Shown here piece by piece: positions 1 to 6,967 of a stretch of 9,209 nt of DNA. Made by a program: the position numbers and the translations under genes. The notes below the pieces were generated by a model. The model saw only the letters and a program-made list of their open reading frames with translations. It was not told the origin of the DNA and did not search any database. Source of the stretch: Spirochaetales bacterium (GTDB lineage Bacteria; Spirochaetota; Spirochaetia; Sphaerochaetales; Sphaerochaetaceae); NCBI GenBank assembly GCA_017632495.1, contig JAGBRG010000351.1:1-9209 (forward strand), read 5' to 3'. Every line of letters starts with the position of its first letter. The first letter of the stretch is position 1.

Positions 1-557
1 ACATCTGGCATCAGGAGGAAGTTCTTCCTTATCTTGATTCAAAGCCATGCCTGCTCAGGCCTGCAAACTACGGAAACCTCGTTCAGGGCCACGGCTATGC
101 TGTAAAGGACGGAGTGTGCGTGATCAATCTTCAAGGAAGGGTGAACATGATGCCCATAGAGGACCCCTTCAAGTGGGCCCTTGATATCCTCAAGCGCCTT
201 GATGGCAAGATAAAGACAATCTTTGTCGATTTTCATGCCGAAAGCTCGGAGGAAAAAGAAGCCATGGGCCTTTTTCTTGACGGAAAAGTCACAGGCGTTG
301 TGGGAACCCACATCCATGTTCAGACTTTGGATGAGAAAATCCTTCCTCAGGGAACGGCCTACATCACGGATCTTGGAATGTGCGGCCCCAAGGGAAGCGT
401 CATAGGAAGCGACCCTGAAATTGCACTGAAAAGACAGCTTACTCAGATGCCGCTTAAGGCACAGGTCCTTGAGACTGTGGCCCAGATTCGCGGAGTCTGC
501 ATCCAGAGCGACCCTGAGACGGGCAAAGCTCTGAGCATAGAGAGGATAGCCGAGTAA
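1..557 (+). CDS. YmdB-type metallophosphoesterase (TIGR00282 family), 5' end missing
   Basis: This is the C-terminal 184 residues of a calcineurin-like metallophosphoesterase; the reading frame enters at base 3. Family members such as B. subtilis YmdB are cytoplasmic 2',3'-cyclic-nucleotide phosphodiesterases of about 260-270 residues, so roughly the first 70 are lost. Visible metal-binding signatures are FVDFHAE (His at fragment residue 78) and GTHIHVQT (His 103 and 105). The spacing of 25 and 27 residues equals that of H150, H175 and H177 in YmdB. The first bases (xAC ATC TGG) fit the end of the family GNHxW motif, with the Asn just outside the window. ITDLGMCGP follows, as in the family. 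GTG at 114 is internal, not a start, because upstream codons match the family (LLRPANYGN). The stop directly abuts the tlyA start (TAAATG), so the two are probably cotranscribed. Family assignment is firm; the physiological substrate here is unknown. Confidence 0.93.
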   Translation, partial: IWHQEEVLPYLDSKPCLLRPANYGNLVQGHGYAVKDGVCVINLQGRVNMMPIEDPFKWALDILKRLDGKIKTIFVDFHAESSEEKEAMGLFLDGKVTGVVGTHIHVQTLDEKILPQGTAYITDLGMCGPKGSVIGSDPEIALKRQLTQMPLKAQVLETVAQIRGVCIQSDPETGKALSIERIAE

Positions 558-1325
558 ATGGCAAAGCTAAGCGTTATCCAGCTTCTCAGACTCAAAGACG
601 AAACTCTTTCAAAGGATAGTGCCTCAGCCCTTGTCAGCTGTCACAACGTCTATGTGGACGGAGAGCTTTGCACCGACCCCAAGCAGATGTTTCCCAAGGG
701 TGCCACAGTCGAGGTCGTCTTTCCCAAATATGTCTCAAGGGGCGGTTTCAAGCTGGAAAAGGCCTTAAGCGAATTCGGCCTTGATGTAAGCGGCCTTGTG
801 ATGCTTGACGCAGGATCATCCACAGGCGGCTTTACCGACTGTCTTCTTCAAAACGGAGCAAAGGCTGTACACAGCGTGGATGTAGGCTTTAACCTTCTTG
901 ATTTCAAACTCAGAAGCGATGAGAGAGTCATTGTCCATGAAAAGCAGAACATAATGGCTCTGTCTCCAAATGACCTTGACCCCAAGCCCGATGCCGCTGT
1001 GGCGGATCTGTCTTTTCGCTCCATCAACGGAGCTGCAAGCCATGTTCTGAATCTTGTGGGAGGCTCGTGGATGGTAGCCCTTATCAAGCCTCAGTTCGAA
1101 GTTCCCAAGTGGCAGGAGAACTTTTTCGGTGTCATAGAAGACCCCGCGCTTCTTAAGACCACGTTGGAAAATGTCTATGAGGCTCTTTCAAAAGACGGTG
1201 TGGGAATCTACAACGCCACAGTCTCTCCGATCAAGGGCCATAAGGGAAACACAGAGTTTCTTGCCCTTCTGAAGGGCGGCCTTGGTATGGACTGTAAGAG
1301 CTTTCTTGAACACTGCGGTGTTTAA
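558..1325 (+). CDS. tlyA: TlyA family rRNA (cytidine-2'-O)-methyltransferase
   Basis: This encodes 255 residues, close to the usual ~270 for TlyA, an SAM-dependent 2'-O-methyltransferase that in mycobacteria modifies 16S and 23S rRNA and affects capreomycin sensitivity. Older annotations call the family hemolysin. Residues 1-57 form a short S4-like RNA-binding domain (VYVDGEL near 31), somewhat degenerate because the usual N-terminal RLD is absent. The FtsJ-type Rossmann domain begins at YVSRGGFKLEKAL; the SAM motif is LDAGSSTGGFTD (83-94). The K-D-K-E catalytic set appears as K65, D150 (VADLSF), K177 (ALIKPQFE) and E233 (GNTEF), matching the family order. The ATG follows the upstream stop with no gap, and GAGAGGA at 540-546 could serve as the ribosome binding site. 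Whether it modifies 16S, 23S or both cannot be read from sequence. Confidence 0.93.
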   Translation: MAKLSVIQLLRLKDETLSKDSASALVSCHNVYVDGELCTDPKQMFPKGATVEVVFPKYVSRGGFKLEKALSEFGLDVSGLVMLDAGSSTGGFTDCLLQNGAKAVHSVDVGFNLLDFKLRSDERVIVHEKQNIMALSPNDLDPKPDAAVADLSFRSINGAASHVLNLVGGSWMVALIKPQFEVPKWQENFFGVIEDPALLKTTLENVYEALSKDGVGIYNATVSPIKGHKGNTEFLALLKGGLGMDCKSFLEHCGV

Positions 1326-1341
1326 AAGGCATAAATCTTAA

Positions 1342-1441
1342 TTTGCAGAGTTTTGCAAGATTTGCAAGATTTGCAAGATTTGCAAAGTGTGCAAGATTTC
1401 CAAGATTTGCAAAGTGTGCAAGATTTGCACGATTTGCAAGA
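1342..1441. repeat. 9-bp tandem minisatellite (TTTGCAAGA) between convergent genes
   Basis: Ten consecutive 9-bp units run from 1352 to 1441 (consensus TTTGCAAGA). One degenerate unit precedes them at 1342-1350, separated by a single extra T. Variants include TTTGCAAAG, TGTGCAAGA, TTTCCAAGA and TTTGCACGA. A higher-order 27-bp period is visible: 1379-1405 and 1406-1432 are the same three-unit block with two differences. Most units contain the self-complementary TTGCAA, so adjacent units can form 6-bp stems with a GAT loop on either strand. The array starts 16 bp after the tlyA stop and ends 1 bp before the stop of the convergent GerMN gene, occupying the place where a bidirectional terminator would be expected. 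Because the unit is a multiple of three, frames through it stay open, but no start signal supports translation. Confidence 0.95.
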
Positions 1442-1442
1442 A

Positions 1443-2042
1443 TCAAATCTCAAGCTTATCGCCGTCTACAAGGATTATCACATCTTTAATTTCAGGATTA
1501 AGAATCTGAAGTGTCTTTGTTATCTGCTTGCATGCAGTATCAAGGCCGCTGGGGCCCCAGTAGCTTCCGGAGCTGGTAAAAGCCTCGGAGAGATTCACAA
1601 AGGCAGTGCTTCCAGAGACAGTAAGACCTATAAGTGAAGTTCCTTTTCCTATGTAGCTGATGGCGCCTGAGGAAAGAGCCTCTTCCTTAGGGCCAGCAAG
1701 AAGACCCTCAATCACATCGTGATACTCAGTGGCTCCGGTCTTCTCGATTTTCTGATTACAGACAACAAGTGTTGTAGATCCGTCTGCCTTGGGAATGACA
1801 AAGCAAAGCTTTGCATCCCGTGTCTGGGCTGAGCGTCTTACTTCTTTGAGATTTGAAATCGTACCTGAAAGGTCTGACTCCCTGACAGCCACAAGAATTC
1901 TGGGCAGGGAGGAGAGGATTATGATTGCGGCATAGATGACCCACACGATAAAGACGAAAAACAACACAGCTGTTCTGCTGTGGGTTTTCTTTGCCTTCTC
2001 AGGCTGGTCTTTCTGTAGTTCGTCCTGAAGATCTTCAATCAT
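1443..2042 (-). CDS. Membrane-anchored GerMN-domain protein
   Basis: This encodes 199 residues. A charged cytoplasmic head (1-24) precedes one strongly hydrophobic segment (about 25-46, AVLFFVFIVWVIYAAI...), predicting a single-pass membrane anchor with the rest outside the cytoplasm. The C-terminal part (about 76-199) resembles the GerMN domain: VIEGLLAGP near 110-117, GTSLIGLTVSGSTAFVNLSE near 134-153, then a Cys-containing amphipathic stretch and a closing strand. GerMN domains occur in GerM of sporulation and in LpqB-like envelope proteins, where they are thought to bind partners at the cell surface. There is no lipobox and no evidence of sporulation. It lies 12 nt downstream of the HAD phosphatase gene on the same strand. 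No Shine-Dalgarno sequence is visible before the ATG. Domain call is moderate to good; cellular role is unknown. Confidence 0.8.
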   Translation of the reverse strand: MIEDLQDELQKDQPEKAKKTHSRTAVLFFVFIVWVIYAAIIILSSLPRILVAVRESDLSGTISNLKEVRRSAQTRDAKLCFVIPKADGSTTLVVCNQKIEKTGATEYHDVIEGLLAGPKEEALSSGAISYIGKGTSLIGLTVSGSTAFVNLSEAFTSSGSYWGPSGLDTACKQITKTLQILNPEIKDVIILVDGDKLEI

Positions 2043-2053
2043 TTCAAAGATAG

Positions 2054-2062
2054 ATTATACCA
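2054..2062 (-). promoter_or_regulatory. Perfect extended -10 element just upstream of the GerMN gene
   Basis: On the minus strand the sequence TGGTATAAT is an exact extended -10 (TGnTATAAT), a promoter form that does not need a -35; no good -35 is seen 17 bp away. It overlaps the last codons and stop of the upstream HAD gene. A start about 7 nt downstream would leave a leader of roughly 5 nt before the GerMN ATG at 2042, giving a nearly leaderless mRNA. The match is exact, but its use is inferred and it may be a by-product of the ATG GTA TAA coding end. Confidence 0.4.
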
Positions 2063-2822
2063 TGAGACCGAAATGGAGAAGAGCGTTTCTGATTCCATCC
2101 TCATCTACCGATGTTGTGACGTAGTCTGCAGCCTCTTTTGCAGATTCTGCGCCGTTACCCATAGCAATGCCTAGTGGTGCGCTTTTTATCATATCCACAT
2201 CGTTCATTCCGTCTCCGAACACAATGTAGTCTGTTTCCGGGATGTTGTAGTAATTCAGAAAAGCTTTGATTCCTGCGGGTTTCCCACGGCCTTCGGGAAC
2301 TACGTCCACACCCGGGGCTCCCCACCTGAGGAGCCTTCCTCCCGGAAGAAGGGAGGAAAGCCACGCTTCCTTTTCGGGCTCTATATAAACCACGCCCATG
2401 TAGATGGGTTTTCCCGTGTACTCTCCCACGCTGTGACGGATAAGTGTAATAGTAGCGTCACTGCTCTGCTTGGGAGTGTTTGCATACATTTTGTCTTTCT
2501 CTATCAGAATCACATGGGCTTTCTTTGAGTCAAAAAGGTTCACAAGGCTTTCAAGAAGGACTCCTTCAAGACGGCTTGAACTGATAACATTTAAGTCTTT
2601 ATCAAGGCAGATCTGTCCATCTATAGTGACAAAACCGTCAAGGCCAAGTTCAAATGCCTGAGGAAAGTGCCGAAGCTCCACCAAGTGTCTTCCAGTGGCA
2701 AGAACGCACATAATGCCCTTGCTCTGAAGAAATCTCACAGCATCCCTGGCGCTTTGGGGAATATCCTTCTGAGTGTGGGAATAAAGAGTGTGGTCAAAAT
2801 CAAAGAAAACGGCACGTACCAT
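2055..2822 (-). CDS. Cof-type HAD-superfamily (IIB) phosphatase
   Basis: This encodes 255 residues. Motif I is DFDHTL (nucleophile D8, acid/base D10), motif II is LATGR (T43), motif III is K181 in GRGKPAGI, and motif IV is FGDGMNDVDM (D204, D208), followed by the Cof hallmark GIAMGNG. The roughly 100-residue C2-type cap lies between motifs II and III. Enzymes of this group dephosphorylate small cytoplasmic metabolites such as sugar phosphates or flavin precursors; the substrate cannot be deduced. The frame stays open upstream to 2966, but the start at 2822 (MVRAVFFDFD) is chosen because the family begins a few residues before motif I and the upstream peptide has no family similarity. No Shine-Dalgarno sequence precedes it (TCTATCTG-ATG). 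It is divergent from der and probably shares a transcript with the GerMN gene 12 nt downstream. Confidence 0.93.
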   Translation of the reverse strand: MVRAVFFDFDHTLYSHTQKDIPQSARDAVRFLQSKGIMCVLATGRHLVELRHFPQAFELGLDGFVTIDGQICLDKDLNVISSSRLEGVLLESLVNLFDSKKAHVILIEKDKMYANTPKQSSDATITLIRHSVGEYTGKPIYMGVVYIEPEKEAWLSSLLPGGRLLRWGAPGVDVVPEGRGKPAGIKAFLNYYNIPETDYIVFGDGMNDVDMIKSAPLGIAMGNGAESAKEAADYVTTSVDEDGIRNALLHFGLMV

Positions 2823-2829
2823 CAGATAG

Positions 2830-2858
2830 AGTTTACTGATTAAGTTTTCTTCAATCAA
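2830..2858 (-). promoter_or_regulatory. Candidate sigma-70 promoter of the Cof-type HAD gene
   Basis: On the minus strand TTGATT (2858-2853) and TAAACT (2835-2830) are separated by exactly 17 bp; each matches 4 of 6 consensus positions. Transcription starting about 7 nt past the -10 would begin at or next to the ATG at 2822, consistent with a leaderless message and with the missing Shine-Dalgarno sequence. It lies in the 98-bp divergent gap (2823-2920) shared with der. For der only a weak TACGAT (2903-2908) without a matching -35 is visible. Confidence 0.4.
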
Positions 2859-2920
2859 GAAAGGGCGGCAGAAGATTGAAACACTTGGATTAAAAGCGTT
2901 TGTACGATAAAGTAGAGCCC

Positions 2921-4462
2921 ATGAAGAACGTGGTAATAATCGGAAGACCCAATGTGGGCAAATCAACCCTGTTCAACAGGCTGATCGGAAAAAGAAGGGC
3001 AATTACGGACCCCACCCCGGGTGTGACTAGAGACCCTATCTCCGAAAAATGGATTCTCAACGGCCATGCCGTGAACCTGACGGACAGCGGGGGAGTCAAA
3101 CTTGACCTTGAGGGCTTTGACGAGCTTGTCTCAAAAAAGAGTCTTTCCCTTCTTGATGATGCCGATGCCATTCTCTTCATGATGGACTGCACCGAGGTCA
3201 CACCCGAGGACCAGATGCTGATCAAGACCCTGCGTCCCTACACGGACAAGATTGTCCTTGTGGTCAACAAGATCGATGACGTTGCACGTGAGGACCTTAT
3301 CTGGAACTACTTCTCTTTCGGATATCAGCGCATTGTTGGAATCTCCTCATCACACGGCCTTGGAATCGATGCCTTGGAGGAGACTCTGATGGGCATGCTC
3401 GATTTGGAGGACGATATTGAGGACGTAGAGGACCTTCAGGCCGAGGACGACAGAAACAGCATCAAGATTGCAGTTTTGGGAAAACCGAATACTGGAAAGA
3501 GCACGCTGACAAACCTTCTTACAGGAATGGATCTTTCGATAGTAAGCCCCATAGCAGGAACAACGCGTGATGTTGTAAAAGGTGATTTCTCCTACAAGGG
3601 ACGCGAGTTCACTATCCTGGATACCGCAGGAATCAGAAGAAAAAGCAAGGTTGAAGAGGATGTAGAGTATTATTCGGTCAACAGAGCCATTAAGACCATC
3701 GACGATGCGGACGTGGTTCTTCTGGTCGTTGATACCATAGAGGGCCTTTCCGAGCAGGACAAGAAGATTGCCAACCTTATCGTCAGAAGAGGAAAGGGTG
3801 TTGTCATTGTCCTTAACAAGACAGACCTTCTTAAGGGCCTTCCCAATGAAAGGCAGGCAATTGAAGACAGAGTCCGATTCCAGTTTCCGATTTTGAACTT
3901 TGCCCCGATAAGATTCATCTCGGCTGCCACGGCAGACGGAATCGGAGCGATGCTGGATACAGTCTTGAAGATAAACGACCAGCTGTCTCGCAGAGTGGAT
4001 ACGGCCATGCTCAACAATGCCCTCAAGGCCTGGGGTGAGGCTTATCAGCCCACACGCGGATCTGAAGGCCATTTCAAGGTTTATTACGGAACCCAGATCA
4101 GTGCAAAGCCTGTGAAGTTTCTCTTTTTCATCAACAGAAAGAAGGACTTTCCGCAGACCTATGTCCAGTATCTTAAAAACTGCATAAGACGCGATTTGTT
4201 GTTCGGCGATGTTCCCATTGAGATTGACCTTAGAGAGCGCCAGAGAAGCGAAAGCAACCACAAGCTCGGCCAGAAGGCCAAGGTAAGACCGACCTCGGAA
4301 ACCCGGGCCCCCAAGCGTCCTGAGACAAAACCTGCCCAAAAGGGCGGAAAGGCCAAGGCAAAGCCTGCCGCAAAGAAGGTCGGAGCCAAGGCAAAGGCCA
4401 ATGCCGTGAAGAAGGCCCGCGAAAGCTATAAGCAAAGTAAGGCGGTGAAACGGGGCAAATGA
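2921..4462 (+). CDS. der: Ribosome biogenesis GTPase Der (EngA) with Lys/Ala-rich tail
   Basis: This encodes 513 residues with two tandem GTPase domains, the defining trait of Der, which acts in 50S subunit maturation. G domain 1 has GRPNVGKST (8-16), TPGVTRD (32-38), DSGG (55-58) and NKID (116-119). G domain 2 has GKPNTGKST (187-195), AGTTRD (212-217), DTAG (234-237), NKTD (299-302) and SAATADG (334-340). An acidic linker (about 161-178) joins them. The KH-like domain spans roughly 355-440. A basic tail (about 441-513) rich in Lys, Ala and Pro makes the protein longer than many Der proteins (440-490 residues); such a tail plausibly contacts rRNA. ATG at 2921 is chosen over the in-frame TTG at 2900 because the family starts 3-6 residues before the first P-loop strand. 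No clear Shine-Dalgarno sequence is present. The stop overlaps the next gene by 4 nt (ATGA). Confidence 0.97.
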   Translation: MKNVVIIGRPNVGKSTLFNRLIGKRRAITDPTPGVTRDPISEKWILNGHAVNLTDSGGVKLDLEGFDELVSKKSLSLLDDADAILFMMDCTEVTPEDQMLIKTLRPYTDKIVLVVNKIDDVAREDLIWNYFSFGYQRIVGISSSHGLGIDALEETLMGMLDLEDDIEDVEDLQAEDDRNSIKIAVLGKPNTGKSTLTNLLTGMDLSIVSPIAGTTRDVVKGDFSYKGREFTILDTAGIRRKSKVEEDVEYYSVNRAIKTIDDADVVLLVVDTIEGLSEQDKKIANLIVRRGKGVVIVLNKTDLLKGLPNERQAIEDRVRFQFPILNFAPIRFISAATADGIGAMLDTVLKINDQLSRRVDTAMLNNALKAWGEAYQPTRGSEGHFKVYYGTQISAKPVKFLFFINRKKDFPQTYVQYLKNCIRRDLLFGDVPIEIDLRERQRSESNHKLGQKAKVRPTSETRAPKRPETKPAQKGGKAKAKPAAKKVGAKAKANAVKKARESYKQSKAVKRGK

Positions 4463-5163
4463 GATACAAGGCCATCTGCTTTGACATTGACGGAACCCTA
4501 TATCCATTCTCTCTGATGCAGAAAAGGCTTCTCAGCATCTGGCTCAGGCATCCGTTTTTCGTAACCCGCTACAACCGCATGAGAAAGCATTTTCGCCTCT
4601 GGCAGAAGAGCTTTAAGCAGGACATTCCCTTCAGGTGGCGCGAAGCTGTGATAATACAGAACAAAACAGGAGAAGAGCCCGAAAAGCCCTTTTCGCAGTC
4701 TGATTATCAAAAGACCTATGATAGTCTCAAGCGCAAGATGTACGACCCCATGCAGAATCTTTACAGAAAGACAGAGCCTTTTGACGGGGTGAGGGAGACC
4801 TTTCGCAGCATCAAGGCACACGGACTGAAAATAGGGGTGTTCACCGATTTTCCGATGTTCGAAAAGCTTAAGAGCATGGGCCTTGATGAATATGTGGATT
4901 TCGGGGCTTCAAGTGACGATGCGGGGTTTCTGAAACCGGATGCACACTGTTTCGAATATTTGCTGTATAATCTTAAGATGGAGCCAAGCGATGTTCTTTA
5001 CGTCGGAGACAGTTACGTGAAGGATATTGTCGGTGCCCACAATGCGGGAATCGATGCCGTCTTGGTCAATGTGAAGCCGTCCGACTACCCTCTGGCAAAG
5101 GAAGTTTTCGGAAGCTGGAAAGAATTTGACGCCTGGCTTGCCTCAGGCATGGAGGATAGATAA
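4459..5163 (+). CDS. HAD-family hydrolase (subfamily I type)
   Basis: This encodes 234 residues. The four HAD motifs are visible: FDIDGTLY (D9, D11), VFTDF (T129), K159 in FLKPD, and VGDSYVKD (D184, D189). An alpha-helical cap of about 100 residues, unusually rich in basic and aromatic residues (MRKHFRLWQK and nearby), sits between motifs I and II, as in phosphoglycolate phosphatase-like enzymes. It probably hydrolyses a small phosphorylated metabolite; the substrate is unknown. Its start overlaps the der stop (ATGA), with only GGGG at 4452-4455 upstream as a possible ribosome site, so translation is probably coupled to der. Its TAA shares one base with the next ATG. It is a different HAD class from the Cof-type enzyme on the other side of der, so the two are not a recent duplication. 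Confidence 0.92.
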   Translation: MRYKAICFDIDGTLYPFSLMQKRLLSIWLRHPFFVTRYNRMRKHFRLWQKSFKQDIPFRWREAVIIQNKTGEEPEKPFSQSDYQKTYDSLKRKMYDPMQNLYRKTEPFDGVRETFRSIKAHGLKIGVFTDFPMFEKLKSMGLDEYVDFGASSDDAGFLKPDAHCFEYLLYNLKMEPSDVLYVGDSYVKDIVGAHNAGIDAVLVNVKPSDYPLAKEVFGSWKEFDAWLASGMEDR

Positions 5164-6323
5164 TGAACGTTATTTCGATGCTGCCTGTGCTTCTTCCCAT
5201 AGCGCTGTTTGTAGTCACCCTTATCATCATTTTCACTCTCAGAGCAAGTGACAAACGCAGCAAGAGTCTTTCAAACGTCAAGAAGCTTCTGGATATCTAC
5301 AAGGGAAACATCGAGGCAAGCGACAATTCCTTCAAGCAGTATGCAAGCGAGCTTGAGCAGACGGTGGCCAAAAAGGATGCCGAGGTAAAGAGCCTGATTC
5401 AGACGGTCAACACCCAGTTGGGTGAGCTTAAGTCCTACTCCGAGGATCTTGTCAGACTCAAGAACGCCATGGAGACCTACAGAGAGGCTCTGGGCGGACT
5501 TGCACGTCTTACAAGCGATGCAGACGACAAGGTCCAGACAGTCCAGGACGAGGTCAACAGACTGGATAAGGTCAGGGATGTCATCGAGGGCTTCAGACAG
5601 GACATGAAGGATGCCGACGAGCATCTGAGAAAGCACGAGCAGCGCGTGATTCAGCTTGAGCGTGAATCAATCGCCCGCATGAACCAGGCTGTCAGCGAAA
5701 CCGACAGCAGCATGGATGAGGCCATGGAAGGCCTTCACAAGGAAAGCAGTGAGGTCTTTGAGGAGTTCAAGGCAAAGACCACAAATGATACCGAGTTCAG
5801 ACTCAGAAAGCTCGATGACGCTTTCCAGGCGGTCATCCACACCGTGCAGCAGTTCTTCGGTGAGCTTGAGAATAAAATCGACGAGGCCCGTACCGTTGCC
5901 CAGCGTCTTGAAGTGACTGCAAAAGCAGAAGCTTCCCAGGCAGCAGAAGCTGAAACTGAAGAAGTATCTGACATCAGCAAGCCTGATCTCAAGAGCGAGA
6001 TAGCCGAGCTTGCAGAGCCTGTTCCCGAGAAGGAAGCAGAGCCTGCAGGGCCTAAGTTCAAGGCTCCCAAATTCACTCCCAAGACAGAAGAGGAGTACGG
6101 CGGAGACACCTACATTGAACAGGACACCAAGACCGAGGATGAGACCTACGGCGGCGGTTATGATGAGAACGATGATTTTGCATCCTTCGGAGGTGTTGAG
6201 GAAGAGCCCGATACAGACCTTCGCGGAATGGACATAATGGACATGGACTTTGACACCTTCACAGAAGGCCGCGAGGCAGGCCGCTGGACTAAAGACGATA
6301 AGGCCCAAGACGACAAGTCCTGA
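5163..6323 (+). CDS. Membrane-anchored coiled-coil protein, spirochaete type (SpiroCoCo-like)
   Basis: This encodes 386 residues. A hydrophobic segment at about 7-27 (LPVLLPIALFVVTLIIIF) followed by basic residues (RASDKRSK) suggests an N-terminal anchor with the bulk in the cytoplasm. Residues about 35-255 are almost wholly helical and heptad-like, rich in Glu, Lys, Gln and Leu: a long coiled coil. From about 256 the chain becomes low-complexity and acidic, with PKFKAPKF (297-304), EEYGGDTY (310-317), TYGGGYDENDD (328-338) and MDIMDMDFD (356-364), probably disordered. The overall build matches the spirochaete coiled-coil family I know as SpiroCoCo, whose function is not established. It is translationally coupled to the HAD gene (TAATG) and has a good ribosome site, GGAGG at 5151-5155. 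It may be structural or tether something at the membrane; this is inference only. Confidence 0.78.
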   Translation: MNVISMLPVLLPIALFVVTLIIIFTLRASDKRSKSLSNVKKLLDIYKGNIEASDNSFKQYASELEQTVAKKDAEVKSLIQTVNTQLGELKSYSEDLVRLKNAMETYREALGGLARLTSDADDKVQTVQDEVNRLDKVRDVIEGFRQDMKDADEHLRKHEQRVIQLERESIARMNQAVSETDSSMDEAMEGLHKESSEVFEEFKAKTTNDTEFRLRKLDDAFQAVIHTVQQFFGELENKIDEARTVAQRLEVTAKAEASQAAEAETEEVSDISKPDLKSEIAELAEPVPEKEAEPAGPKFKAPKFTPKTEEEYGGDTYIEQDTKTEDETYGGGYDENDDFASFGGVEEEPDTDLRGMDIMDMDFDTFTEGREAGRWTKDDKAQDDKS

Positions 6324-6328
6324 AATCC

Positions 6329-6357
6329 TTGACGATAACTAAACTCCTTATTAACTT
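6329..6357 (+). promoter_or_regulatory. Candidate promoter of grpE
   Basis: TTGACG (6329-6334, 5 of 6 matches to the -35 consensus) is followed after 17 bp by TAACTT (6352-6357, 3 of 6). The -10 is weak alone, but the arrangement repeats at dnaK: TTGACGAT, same spacing, TAAATT. The 55-bp gap after the coiled-coil gene (6324-6378) holds this and the grpE ribosome site GGAAGGA (6367-6373), with no visible terminator, so some read-through from upstream is likely. No inverted repeat of CIRCE shape is found here. Confidence 0.45.
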
Positions 6358-6378
6358 TCACATATCGGAAGGAAAACT

Positions 6379-6966
6379 ATGAGCAAATCAAAAGCAGAAA
6401 AAGAAAAGAACCTTGAGCAGGAGATCCTTGAGGATCAGAAGCTCGAGGAGTCTGTAGATAATCAGGAAGAAGATCAGGTAGAGGAGGTCTCCCAGGAGGA
6501 GATTCTTTCTCAGAAGGTCGACGAACTTGAGAAGGCCAATGCCGAGCTCAAGGACCAGATGCTCAGACGTCAGGCAGAGCTTGAAAACTATAGAAAGCGC
6601 CTTATCAGAGACAAGGAAGAAGCAATCCAGTTCTCAAATGAAAACCTCATCAAGGATCTTCTTGGATTCCTGGACAATATGGACAGAGCCTTATCTGCAG
6701 CCAAAAACGGCGGCGACCTGGACGGCCTTATCAAAGGCTTTGAGATGACAAGAGACCAGCTTCTGTCAACCTTGGACAAGAACTGGGGCCTTAAGGCCAT
6801 AGAAGCTGTGGGCAGCGAGTTTGACCCGAGCCTTCACGAAGCCTGCATGATGGCAGTTGATGAGAGCCTGGACAAGGAGACAGTTTTGGAGGAATTCCAG
6901 AAAGGCTATACCTTACACGACAGAGTAATACGCCCTGCCAAGGTCAAAATCGGCAAACCGGAATGA
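6379..6966 (+). CDS. grpE: Nucleotide exchange factor GrpE
   Basis: This encodes 195 residues (E. coli GrpE has 197). GrpE is a homodimer that releases ADP from DnaK. The first 40 residues are a highly charged, acidic, probably disordered lead-in. Residues about 41-90 form the long dimerising helix with the family signature RRQAELENYRKR (63-74). GFLDNMDRAL (96-105) belongs to the helical bundle. The C-terminal beta domain that inserts at the DnaK cleft holds FDPSLHEA (148-155) and GYTLHDRVIRPAKVKI (176-191). The ATG has a strong ribosome site, GGAAGGA, 5 nt upstream. It lies directly upstream of dnaK, but 173 bp apart with separate promoter-like elements. The usual upstream neighbour hrcA is not here; a coiled-coil protein gene takes its place. 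Confidence 0.97.
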   Translation: MSKSKAEKEKNLEQEILEDQKLEESVDNQEEDQVEEVSQEEILSQKVDELEKANAELKDQMLRRQAELENYRKRLIRDKEEAIQFSNENLIKDLLGFLDNMDRALSAAKNGGDLDGLIKGFEMTRDQLLSTLDKNWGLKAIEAVGSEFDPSLHEACMMAVDESLDKETVLEEFQKGYTLHDRVIRPAKVKIGKPE

Positions 6967-6967
6967 G

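Noticed and set aside
1342..1441. CRISPR array
   Set aside because: Units are 9 bp, directly adjacent and without spacers.
1353..1637. Open frame through the 9-bp repeats giving a QDL-type tripeptide repeat protein
   Set aside because: The repeat unit is a multiple of 3, which keeps the frame open by default; it starts with TTG, has no ribosome site and overlaps the convergent GerMN gene. The frame is also separated from tlyA by two in-frame TAA stops.
2900..2920. Upstream TTG start for der
   Set aside because: ATG at 2921 puts the first P-loop at the family distance; no ribosome site supports the TTG.
2823..2966. Extended N-terminus of the Cof-type HAD protein (48 extra residues)
   Set aside because: HAD proteins of this type start just before the DxD motif; the extension would overlap the divergent der start and has no family character.
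3350..4507. Long open frame (385 codons) on the minus strand opposite der
   Set aside because: It is the antisense shadow of der, which has every GTPase motif on the plus strand; the minus translation shows no recognisable domain.
5667..6308. 213-codon minus-strand open frame opposite the coiled-coil gene
   Set aside because: It mirrors the biased codon content of the coiled-coil gene, and its Leu/Cys-rich product has no motif.
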